A DNA stretch of 47,534 nucleotides from a virus. This document shows positions 15,774 to 25,300 of this stretch, in pieces; the first letter of the stretch is position 1; the number at the start of each line of letters is the position of its first letter. The translations under genes were made by a program, and so were the position numbers. Where the stretch lies: the IMG/VR virus record IMGVR_UViG_3300035145_002311, positions 1-47,534 of that record. One strand, 5' to 3'. The notes under the pieces are model-generated. The model did no database searches. It saw only the letters and a program-made list of their open reading frames with translations, and was not told where the DNA came from.

Positions 15774-17957
15774 ATCAAGGAGGATGATAAAAGCCTTCTC
15801 CATCTCTTCGCATATTGGGCTACTGCGTCTTTGCTTAAGCTCAAAGAGCTAGGAGAACCAAGTTTACAAAGCCTTGAGATACCCGAACCACATCCAGGAG
15901 ATAAGGCGATTGGATTTGGATCGCAAGTCATGAGAGGTTTAAGAAGGGGCAATCCCTACGCAGTGATGGTTAATGACCTATATGAAGAGGTTAACGCAGA
16001 TCTCAAAACGAGAATAGACCAAACCTATTCTCGTTTCTTGAGGTATCACAAACCTCGATATGATGTAGGTACTACTCTTGATGACCTGTGGTTCACAGCT
16101 ACTACTTGGGCTATGTCGCACAACATTGATGTCATTGACCGAGCTGAAGAGGGCAGGACAATGAGTAAGGATGCGTATGCGTTTCCTATAATACAAGAAA
16201 AAACCAAAAGGTCATCTAGCGTTGCAAATTCTGTGATGAACGCTATCCAAAATGGTGTTTTTAATGTCATGTCTAGCGAGGGGAGATTTTTAACGCAGAC
16301 ACAAAGGATTGAGTTCGGTGTCGTCAAAAATGAAGAGGGTATTAGCCGAGCTGTAGGTCTTGAGGTAGAAACAGAGGATGAGACTTTCGCCAATCCTGGC
16401 GTAGCGAGACAACTAGTAGAAACCTATTCTCAAAACGAACTTAACGAAATGACTGACGAAGAGTTAGAGAGACTAAAGGTTCGTCTGATTAGAGGTGATT
16501 ATGATGAGAATCTGTATGAGAAGCTCGTCATTCTCAACCAACTCGTCAAAAATGGAAACCTCAAGGCTGGGCACGACTACTTTGAAACTTTATATGACGA
16601 TTTCTCTGAGGGTCGTTTTGATGGGGATTTAAAAGACGCATATAGAGACATATTAGTCGAAGTAGGTGAACTCACTCTTTCAACTGCTGATGGTCTTGAT
16701 CTACTCTCTCGTTTTGAAGCAGGTGAGTTTGATGCCGACCTTCAGCTCAAAGAAGAGATGAAAGAAGAACTCATCGAAAATGGTTGGATCATAAGTAATA
16801 TAGATTCTACTATCGAAGCTCAAGAAGCCGCTGACATGATTGTGGAAACAGCCGAAGAAAGAGCTGAGGCTGTAGTTGATAGTATGAACTTGGGTGAGGG
16901 TGAGCTTCAAGAAGTAGTCAGAGAAGAAATCAAACTCGGACTAGAAATAGCAGAGTTAGAGAAGCTATCTAAGCTGTTCTCGGACGATCAATTCCATTGG
17001 ATGGTTGACTCCAACCTGTATCTACAAGACGAAGAGTGGGCTTACGCTATTCGTTATTTCAACGAAGAAGCGATGTTAGCCCTTCAAGACACCATCAAAG
17101 AACATCAAGCACCCCTTCTCCCTGTCGGTCTGAGATATGTCTTAAACTCAAAGACATTCACAAACCTAGATAAAGTTAAGGCAATCAAAGAGTTCGCTGA
17201 TAACTGTATGGATGCCTCTAAGTTATTCCTTCAAGACACAGGTCCTTTCTCTTGGTATGTAGAGTGTGCCATTTACTTGAATGGGGGTTTGACTTTCAAG
17301 GTAGCAGGTAACGATGTAACAATAACAGTTGACAGCCTCTCCTACTTTATACCTCAATGGATTGGAACACCTCCAGATCGTAATAAGAGAGGGTTTTACG
17401 ATCTCGTTAAGATGATGAGGACTGAGGAGGAGAGGAAAGAACTAGCTAGAAAGATTGACCAAATAGTCAAGCCGATCATACCAGAAGCAAGCAAGATGAA
17501 CGGTAGTCTATGGGTTAAAAAACTCGCCTCCCAAGCAGATCGAAAACAAGCAGTAAGAATAGTTGGTAAAGGTAGAGAAGGCGGTAACAGGCTGAGAGCG
17601 TTCTTTGGGGCTATTGCTAGTGAACTTGTCCGCTATCGTTTTTACCTTGATCTTGGTGTAACCGAGTCAACTAGTCCTCTAGTACCAAAAGGTCTAGGCA
17701 AGGCCGATTGTGATAATACTGTTCGTTCGTTAATGGGTCCAATCCCTACCTCTACGATTAACGAAGTTAAAGAAGAGATTTATAACGGTCAAGTTTTAAC
17801 ACAATGGGGGGAGGAAGTACGAGATGCGTTGGATGCCAGAGTAAAACTCAAATGGAATAAGAAGAGAACATTCAATAACCAAGCTAAAAGTCTATTTAAA
17901 GCGTTAGGTATTACTGAGGACACCGAGCTTTACAAAGCATTTATGGACTTAGGTTAA
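15627..17957 (+). CDS. large paralogue B, candidate internal virion protein
   Basis: 776 aa and homologous to the 13178 product. It has the shared 49-residue N-terminus, an acidic middle (EELERLKVRLIRGDYDEN) and corresponding landmarks: LYLQDEEWA against LYLDDTEWA, EHQAPLLPVGL against EHQEPLLPLGL, IKEFADNCMD in both, and ELVRYRFYLDLG against ELVRYRFYLDIG near residue 670. The C-terminus is lysine-rich. No catalytic motif or membrane segment is seen. The RBS GAGAGAG is buried in a hairpin. Both paralogues are probably made late and in similar amounts, given matching leaders. Confidence 0.8.
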   Translation: MNIKQATQMLDQIKKSGLHTKTKVAQELVRELEQYIKSAGMKKQADLRLIKEDDKSLLHLFAYWATASLLKLKELGEPSLQSLEIPEPHPGDKAIGFGSQVMRGLRRGNPYAVMVNDLYEEVNADLKTRIDQTYSRFLRYHKPRYDVGTTLDDLWFTATTWAMSHNIDVIDRAEEGRTMSKDAYAFPIIQEKTKRSSSVANSVMNAIQNGVFNVMSSEGRFLTQTQRIEFGVVKNEEGISRAVGLEVETEDETFANPGVARQLVETYSQNELNEMTDEELERLKVRLIRGDYDENLYEKLVILNQLVKNGNLKAGHDYFETLYDDFSEGRFDGDLKDAYRDILVEVGELTLSTADGLDLLSRFEAGEFDADLQLKEEMKEELIENGWIISNIDSTIEAQEAADMIVETAEERAEAVVDSMNLGEGELQEVVREEIKLGLEIAELEKLSKLFSDDQFHWMVDSNLYLQDEEWAYAIRYFNEEAMLALQDTIKEHQAPLLPVGLRYVLNSKTFTNLDKVKAIKEFADNCMDASKLFLQDTGPFSWYVECAIYLNGGLTFKVAGNDVTITVDSLSYFIPQWIGTPPDRNKRGFYDLVKMMRTEEERKELARKIDQIVKPIIPEASKMNGSLWVKKLASQADRKQAVRIVGKGREGGNRLRAFFGAIASELVRYRFYLDLGVTESTSPLVPKGLGKADCDNTVRSLMGPIPTSTINEVKEEIYNGQVLTQWGEEVRDALDARVKLKWNKKRTFNNQAKSLFKALGITEDTELYKAFMDLG

Positions 17958-17963
17958 TCGTTA

Positions 17964-17973
17964 GTTTATTTAT
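17964..17973 (+). promoter_or_regulatory. GTTTATTTAT element
   Basis: Ends 43 nt before the ATG at 18017. It is preceded by TTAATCGTTA as at 15572, and its end overlaps the first bases of the long hairpin before the baseplate genes. Confidence 0.5.
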
Positions 17974-18015
17974 CACCTGTAGTCTAGTATTAACCCACTA
18001 GACTACTGGTGATAA
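17970..18015 (+). promoter_or_regulatory. 19-bp stem-loop ending one base before the baseplate operon start
   Basis: TTATCACCTGTAGTCTAGT (17970-17988) pairs with ACTAGACTACTGGTGATAA (17997-18015) with a single mismatch, around the 8-nt loop ATTAACCC. The 3' arm carries GGTGA, the only Shine-Dalgarno candidate for the ATG at 18017. No U-tract follows, so it is not a typical intrinsic terminator; translation control or RNA stabilisation is likelier. Confidence 0.7.
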
Positions 18016-18016
18016 C

Positions 18017-19057
18017 ATGAGCGAAGATCTACAGATTTCTTATGCTTGCCCTCATTATATTCGCTATGAGAGGGTCGGGCTACAAAATGGTATCTACATT
18101 ATACCAGCATCACCAATCAATGGTGCTGGTCTTGTAGTGATTAAACGAGATGGTGTCGTACTCGAACCTCAAGGCAATAACCGAGAGGCTACCATCACCA
18201 CTCCTAATGTGTCTCCCTTTAGAGTGAGAAGCACATCTAATGTGCTTACAATCACCACCACAGAGGGGTACTCGAACACAATCACTTTACCTACGAAGAT
18301 ATACAACACACAGAGCCTCATCTCCGAAATACAAAGCCAAATCGGAGCGATCAGCGTTGAAGAGACTACATCAAAAGCGTTGAGGTTCTCTGATCGGAAA
18401 CTTGGTATTGGGTTCACCCTCACAGGAAGCCTCTTAAAAGCACTAGGGTTCACCAAGCAAAAGCAAGTCGTTAAGACCAAAAAAACCACACCCGCTTGGG
18501 GGTTAGTTTCAAGGCTCAACGGAAACGATATTCAGTTCAAGAGCAAACTAGAACCAGAGGGCTTGCTAGAAATCTCTTACACGACCGAAAAGATATACTG
18601 TAGACGATGTGGTGGCACAGGGGTAGAGAACGACTTTAGATTCGGCACTGACGGAGATCTTCAAAAAGTACAAGACACAGACCTGCTCTATCAGAACATA
18701 GCTAAGACCCTACTAACAGAGATCGGGTCTAACCCATATCACCCTTGGTACGGTTCAAACGCTAACCGACTCATTGGTCAAAAGAACAATGCTTCGGTAG
18801 GTGTCGCATTAAGGATGAGCGTCCAGCAAGCACTAGATAAGTTGCAGAAAATGCAACAAGACCTCAAGAGGGTACAATACCTCAGCCAAGAAGAAAGATT
18901 AGTGAGCGTTCAATCTGTGGAGGTTTCAGCACTCAATGACAATGCGACCGCATTATTGTGTAATGTGGTCGTTCGTAGTGGTGCTAATCGCCAAGTGAGC
19001 GTAAATATAGTTTTTGAAGTACCAGGTAGCATTTCATTAGATGGGAGTTTGACATGA
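18017..19057 (+). CDS. baseplate protein with gp25-like C-terminal domain
   Basis: 346 aa. The N-terminal 180 residues are beta-rich and unrecognised. They are followed by CRRCGGTG (C195, C198) and then, from about residue 215, a region resembling the gp25/W family of contractile-tail baseplates (LLYQNIAKTLLTEIGSNPYHPWYG, here split as LLYQNIAKTLLTEIG plus SNPYHPWYG; C-terminal beta strands NDNATALLCNVVV). The gp25 core links the tail tube and baseplate wedge. The CxxC pair could be half of a zinc site. The start sits one base after the long hairpin. It overlaps the baseplate J gene by ATGA, the classic order in contractile-tail operons. Confidence 0.8.
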   Translation: MSEDLQISYACPHYIRYERVGLQNGIYIIPASPINGAGLVVIKRDGVVLEPQGNNREATITTPNVSPFRVRSTSNVLTITTTEGYSNTITLPTKIYNTQSLISEIQSQIGAISVEETTSKALRFSDRKLGIGFTLTGSLLKALGFTKQKQVVKTKKTTPAWGLVSRLNGNDIQFKSKLEPEGLLEISYTTEKIYCRRCGGTGVENDFRFGTDGDLQKVQDTDLLYQNIAKTLLTEIGSNPYHPWYGSNANRLIGQKNNASVGVALRMSVQQALDKLQKMQQDLKRVQYLSQEERLVSVQSVEVSALNDNATALLCNVVVRSGANRQVSVNIVFEVPGSISLDGSLT

Positions 19058-22000
19058 GTTATAGCTTAAAAATCGTAAAGCCAGATGGAGTCAGCTCCTC
19101 AACATCAACTAGCTACTCAACCGACAAAGAAGAAGTATTCATTCATGGTCTTGTTGAAGGGTATGACCAAATCACAGTGTCATTCTTAGACGAGACATTT
19201 ACATCCGTGGGTGTAGATGCAGACATCACAATCGCTGACGGATCATGGGTGTTTCCAAATACATCCGAGGGGATCGACTTAAATCAAGGGGCTAACAGCT
19301 TCCTTATCTCGGCAACAGACGGAATAAATACAACATCTTTAACGCTGATTGTTATCTCTAGCCTAGACTCAAACACGGCTAAACCTCAACCTCCCATCAA
19401 CATAAAAGCTGAGAGAGCTGATGATAATGTCGTTCTTAGTTGGGTACACACCGACTCCGAGATCAGCTCTTATAATGTGTACGCTTCAACTGTAAGTGGT
19501 GGTGGTGGAAATGGTTATCAACAGATCAACAAGATCCCAATCGACCCTATCACCTATGGCTTTAAGTCCGAAAAAGTCACCTCAATAGTAGATTTCTCAA
19601 GCGACATCGAAGCGATTGAAGAAGATCCGAATGTCCTCACCATAAAAGCCCTACAGAACACCACCGAGAGTGATGTAGGTACACAAGAGATTGCCGAGAG
19701 CGTGGGTCGATTAAGAGTCGCAACAAATGTGTCCGCTATCGAGTTGGAGACAAAGGTATCTTTCAAACACAATCGAACCAACCCTAACTCTGCGAACACA
19801 ATCGAGATAGGCGAGTTTGCTTCACTCAATGTGAACACTCCTCTTTATTATGTCATCACAGCAGTCAAGGTTGTAGACAACCAATCCGTAGAGTCTACAT
19901 TTAGTGTTGAAGTAGGTTCTGCTCCAATCAACCTACAGCTCATCAACACGACATTACCTAATGTGACCGATTCACAGCTTACAGAGAGCATGATCTCGGC
20001 AATCTACGATGCTGACCCCACAGCGAGTGTTCAAGCAGGTTCAGCGATAAGAGACTTATTCATTGATCCTGTTGTCTCCGAAGTATCTCGCATCAGAGTC
20101 CTCTTAGATTTCTGCTACAAGGCGACTAACTTTGTCTCCCTCAACGATATAGATGACCCCACAGGATTGGGCGAGTCCATCTTCGTATCAAACTCTAGCT
20201 ATAAACAGCTCTTAAAAGAGGCTTATTTCCTCGATACAGACACACAGGTACAAAACCTTATCGACATCTGTTTTGATCGCTTGGCTTCTAATCTAGGGAT
20301 CGTCAGACTATCTGGACAAGTAGCTAGAGGGGAAGCAACTTTCTATTCAAGGTCTTTACCTACTTTTGACCTCATCGTACCTATTGGACAGATCATCTCT
20401 GGTGGAGGTGTGCGTTTTAGGACTCTCCAAGCAGGAACAATCTCTGTTTCTGAAGCACCCAACTTCTATAACCCCATCACACGCAGATATGAAATCACCT
20501 TGCCAATCCAAGCAGACACAGCAGGTCTTAGTGGAAATCTGACATCTGGACAAATCACAACGGGTGCTCCACTTGGACTAAATGTCATCAACAACGCACC
20601 TACATTTGGGGGGTCTACAAGAGAGACAAACCAAGAGCTGATGACACGAGCAATGACTTACATCTCCTCTGTGGATGTCGGCACAAGAGCTGGATATGAA
20701 CGAGTAGCTAGAGAATCAGCAGGTGTGCTGGGCTATGAGGTCATAGATGCCGATAGTCCATATATGCTCCGAGACAACGATCAAGGGGGTAAGGTAGACA
20801 TTTGGGTTAGAGGTGAGCTGTTGAGTCGAGTGACTGATGTATATGCTCCGTCTTACAAATCGAGAAAGGGATCAAGGTTCATCCCGATACAGTCAGAGGG
20901 TGCGTATAAGTTCCAAGCGTCTGATGCCTCCACAGAGAACCCATTGTTTCAAATGATTGACCGAGCAGGTACATTCGGACTCAAAAACCAAACTAACGGT
21001 GAGTTCTTCGATCTTACAGGAGCAACGATCTCCGAGGGTAAGATCCTTATACTCAATCAAGACATACCACAGCCCACATATCGTATGACCGACATCATAT
21101 TAGGAGACTATCGAACTGATGTGACTAATAAAGTCGTGCTTGATAGACAACCTGTCCGACAAGTGATTTCTGTCCGTAAAGCAGACGGTACTGATCTCGG
21201 CTACACCTTCTACAAAACTGAAGATCCACTCGTACAAGGGCAGTCCTCAAAAGCTCAAGACTACATCATCATTGATAATGACGGATTAGAGAAGATCATC
21301 TCAATCACAGCCGAACAGCAGACTCTCAATGAACTCTACACCGAAACTCTATCTAATCGTGGGATCGACATCACAACCATCGTAGTCAAAGACTCAAATG
21401 GCAATACCTTCTCTAGCCCTCTCACATCTTCGACACCAGATTATATTATTGAAGTGAATGGTGATCTGACAACGATCAAGAGGACTACGACAAGCACAAT
21501 CACATCGGGTCAGACGGTCTATGTAGATTATGAGTACCTAGAAAACATTACAGTCACTTATCAAACAAACCTTGTAGTCTCTAACCTACAGCTAGAGATT
21601 GATGAGCAAAAACACATGGGAGCTGATGTCCTCGTAAAAGAGGTGACTCCTGTTCGAGTAAATGTAAAAGGTCTTGTCTACTTAGAGCAAGGAGCATCTG
21701 CTACGAGTGTTGACTCGATTATCAAAGCATCATTATTCAACCTCATAACAGAAACAACGATTGGTGGTAATCTTTACCCTTCCGATTTCATTCGGGAGAT
21801 TGACTCTGTACGAGGTGTTTCTTATGTGTCTGTTCCTTTGACCGAACTTTCATTGACTAGTGGCGACCAAATCCTTCGTGAAGAAGTGAACCCGACAGTA
21901 CCCATAGAGATCACGGAGTTTACAAGCTCTAGTCATAAAGTGTGGCTCATGGATGTGCAACTAGACCATGTACCAGCCTCTAGTGGTGGATCAAATGCTA

Positions 22001-22323
22001 GGGTGTTTTTGAACCGAAAAGAAATCGAAACACTATCGCTAGGACAAAGAGAAACAGCCTCGAACTGGGTCGGAGTGAAAGGGAGCATCGTAGGTTTGGA
22101 GAAAGCCCACATCAGCACTAACGGAGTTCTAACAGAGATCCCCAACTCGGCTCGAAAACTTATGCTCTCATTACCATTAGGGGAAACACCTTTGGATTAT
22201 GAGATTGAGGTCAACTATACCTGTGGAGACGGTACAGGGGTGGTGAGTGAGATCAGATTAAACAACTTTAGCTACTTTCAAGTGGGCGATCTCAGCTTCA
22301 CTTATGAAGAGGAGAGAAGATAA
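19054..22323 (+). CDS. baseplate J-like protein with fibronectin type III-like domain
   Basis: 1089 aa, a baseplate wedge component. Residues about 115-285 read as fibronectin-III-like (PPINIKAERADDNVVLSWVH), with a long insertion. From about 300 to 600 it has the baseplate J pattern: SAIRDLFIDP, LGIVRLSGQVARGEATFYS, VPIGQIISGGGVRFRT, then GGSTRETNQELMTRAMTYI and a run starting GTRAGYERVARES. The C-terminal part is beta-rich. It overlaps both neighbours (ATGA with 18017; 1 nt with 22323), consistent with one translationally coupled baseplate operon. Confidence 0.88.
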   Translation: MSYSLKIVKPDGVSSSTSTSYSTDKEEVFIHGLVEGYDQITVSFLDETFTSVGVDADITIADGSWVFPNTSEGIDLNQGANSFLISATDGINTTSLTLIVISSLDSNTAKPQPPINIKAERADDNVVLSWVHTDSEISSYNVYASTVSGGGGNGYQQINKIPIDPITYGFKSEKVTSIVDFSSDIEAIEEDPNVLTIKALQNTTESDVGTQEIAESVGRLRVATNVSAIELETKVSFKHNRTNPNSANTIEIGEFASLNVNTPLYYVITAVKVVDNQSVESTFSVEVGSAPINLQLINTTLPNVTDSQLTESMISAIYDADPTASVQAGSAIRDLFIDPVVSEVSRIRVLLDFCYKATNFVSLNDIDDPTGLGESIFVSNSSYKQLLKEAYFLDTDTQVQNLIDICFDRLASNLGIVRLSGQVARGEATFYSRSLPTFDLIVPIGQIISGGGVRFRTLQAGTISVSEAPNFYNPITRRYEITLPIQADTAGLSGNLTSGQITTGAPLGLNVINNAPTFGGSTRETNQELMTRAMTYISSVDVGTRAGYERVARESAGVLGYEVIDADSPYMLRDNDQGGKVDIWVRGELLSRVTDVYAPSYKSRKGSRFIPIQSEGAYKFQASDASTENPLFQMIDRAGTFGLKNQTNGEFFDLTGATISEGKILILNQDIPQPTYRMTDIILGDYRTDVTNKVVLDRQPVRQVISVRKADGTDLGYTFYKTEDPLVQGQSSKAQDYIIIDNDGLEKIISITAEQQTLNELYTETLSNRGIDITTIVVKDSNGNTFSSPLTSSTPDYIIEVNGDLTTIKRTTTSTITSGQTVYVDYEYLENITVTYQTNLVVSNLQLEIDEQKHMGADVLVKEVTPVRVNVKGLVYLEQGASATSVDSIIKASLFNLITETTIGGNLYPSDFIREIDSVRGVSYVSVPLTELSLTSGDQILREEVNPTVPIEITEFTSSSHKVWLMDVQLDHVPASSGGSNARVFLNRKEIETLSLGQRETASNWVGVKGSIVGLEKAHISTNGVLTEIPNSARKLMLSLPLGETPLDYEIEVNYTCGDGTGVVSEIRLNNFSYFQVGDLSFTYEEERR

Positions 22324-25300
22324 TGGTTTATGATTTCGACCCACGCACAAATAGGGAAAACCTAAACTCAAAGTCCTACTCCAGACGACTCTTAGAGGAC
22401 ATCCTCACCAATAAAATCGTAGACTCGATGTCTTTCGGTACTGCTTCAAACTACTTCACTCGTAGCTATGGACCAAACCATAGGATCATTTATGAGGGTG
22501 TAGGTAGACTCCTCGCAGAGCTATTAGTAGACACCTTAGATAACCTTGAAGATGTAGAATACTCACAACTACGATTAGAGTTTGTTGCCACTCGACTCTT
22601 GTATCTCGTATTCCCCGATGAGGACTCTGTACCCGTAGGCGACACACATGAAGAGACTATCTCGTTTCTATTACAGACTTATGAAGCTCTACTACAAGGA
22701 GCTACCAAGAAATCTGTAGATGAGGTGTTGAATGACATCGCAGAAGGTAATGCGGTTGTTGTCAGCACCGTTGAAGGGTATATCGCCAACATCAAGTCTG
22801 CCATCCTAGCCACCACAGAATACAACACAGATGGAGTGTTCCCCGAACACCGACACTTTGCTTTCACTGACGAGTCTGGATTAGGTTCTACCAACAAACC
22901 CATTGAATACAAGTGGGGTGATGAACTCCATACGCACGACATCGTGGATGGTGTGATTCAACCTTGGACAGATAGTGAAGGGAACTCACACTCCCATGAA
23001 GTCTATCTCGGTATTCCAGAAAACATAGTCCGACTACAGAACAACTTACGCAAAGTTTTCAGCATCACCAAACCTGCTCACATTAAGACAGGAGATATTT
23101 CCTCCGTCATTGATGAGGACATACCTATCCTCGCTCAAGGCAAAGGGGATGTGTTTAGCCCCATTCTCGGTATCGACCCCTCTCGGACAGACGAAGAAAT
23201 CCTTGAAGCTAATAAGATTGACCCTTCACTCCCATATTATAACCAAAACGCTCAGTATGGACTCGTTGGACTCTCACTAGGGGGTTTGTATCAAGAGGAT
23301 ATGAGGAGGGCTAGAGAGGGCGTTTATGAGCCTAATAGCTATGGGTATGTGTCGGGTAAGACCATACGCTTTTGGAGAACCAACCTCAAGGTTGCTGATA
23401 CCCTCGTCATTGGAAATCAAAAGCTAAGAGTCATCTCTGTTTCAGATAGGATTGTTCCAGAAGATGGTCTGTATAACTCTATCATTGACTCCAATGGAGA
23501 CGCATACACTTACAAGCTCATTAGGGATCTAAAAAGGGGTGCAAACCCAACCAAGATCATAAGCTCAAACACTCTTGAAATCATCAACGGATGTTTATAT
23601 CCAGAAGATGTAGGGACCCCTTTTTACAGGTCAGAGTTATCAAGGTCAGAAGTGTTAAATGACGGAGAGCCTATAGATTTCAATGGCTCTGTTTATTTCT
23701 GCGATCTCATGTCAGACAACTCTGACGCAAAACTGTTTAACCCTCAAATATCTCTTGGGGGTCATACAATCAAGTTAAGTTATATTGAAGTCACAGTAGA
23801 TGCTGTGATCTCAAACTCTGGATTACAGCTTGTAAAGAACGCATCACCTACTTGGTCTACGAGGGATCAAATCCTATATGAAATCGTAGAATTCATCAAT
23901 AATCCAGACCCTATGTGGACTGCTTTATCCTTACCCTCCCCCTATAACTATGCCATTAACTTACCAGCATATATTGTCAAAGATATGCTCAAATCGAAAG
24001 ATGGACTACCAGTTAGTATCTTTGACTTAGAAATCAAGGTCAATGGTGTTGATGTAGATTATGACTACCGTACGCTCTCACTTGAACATACAAACACATC
24101 TGAAAACGCTAACATCACTAACCCTCACCTTCATGTTTTGAGAATCTATGACTTTTCACATGAAGCCAATCTCAACTATAACAGCCTTGCAAACATTGGG
24201 GACACGATCACCCTTACCTACCCCAAAGCTAAATCAGAGATCAGACGCTTCAGAGAACTCAATAGCCTAGAGATGACCCTCAACGCCGCTCGACCTAGAC
24301 GAAAAGTCTCCCTTTCTGGTCGTGGCATTGGTCAAAACAGGGTCATTGAGACAACCTCTCCGATTTCTTATGTACTCAATGAACCACAACCTGTCACCCC
24401 CTATACACAAGAGCAAAAGATTGCCACCTATTCGGCAGGTAGCTCTGATCTTCTCAATACGAGCAACCAAACGCTCAACACCACATACACACTCAATAAC
24501 TTCTCACTCAATCAGACAGCTACCCAAGACCAAGTTTTCAAACCAGCCACCAAGACCCTCACTACTTCAAACCCTAGCATATCCTTTTATGAGCTAGGGT
24601 TTAGACCCTCTTATATCACATCTGTTATAGACAGCGAGGGTACGAGCTACTCATACACACTCAATCAAGATCATGTACTCGTAAGTGGTTTAGAGTCAGA
24701 AAAGACCCTCACAGTTTCGGGGCTTTCCTCTAACCCCTTTAGTGCTGACCTCGATTGGTACAGGGGAGATAAACTAGGTGAGGGAGGAGCTTTCTTTAGA
24801 CATACCACAACACTTGATTTGGGTGACTTTACCGAGTCCACATCTGAAAGATATATGCAGAACCCTTTAGGTTTGGCATCTAGGATTCTTGATACATTAC
24901 CAGAGATTGAAACGACATATACATATACCAACGACAAAGTAACAGGCGTTTCAGTCGGGGATCGTGTCGTAATCGTTGAAGGTAATACTGCAACAACGGA
25001 TGAAATCCGATCTGTTTACTCTATGATCGACACTCAAACTTCGGGTGTTGAAGGTGAACTGACTTTCTATGAAGATGTTGTGACCGAGTATGAACTCGAT
25101 GGTCGAGATGGGTTTACAAACGACTATAACCCTCATGTACCACAAGACGAATGGCTTTATCCCGACCCTACACTTTACATCTTAGGACCTCGTTCTGTTA
25201 TTGAGACAGCCACAGTAAATACAATACCTACATACCTTTATTTTAACTATACAGGTGTATGGAACAATGCGGCAGGCCCAGGTGAAATAGAGCAACCAGG

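Noticed and set aside
13178-17957. The two large paralogues as RNA polymerase or sigma-like proteins
   Set aside because: No polymerase catalytic motif (such as DFDGD) or sigma-region pattern was found; their position and shared N-terminus fit virion proteins better.
17970-18015. Intrinsic transcription terminator at the long stem-loop
   Set aside because: There is no U-tract after the stem, and the next gene starts one base later; a leader structure fits better.
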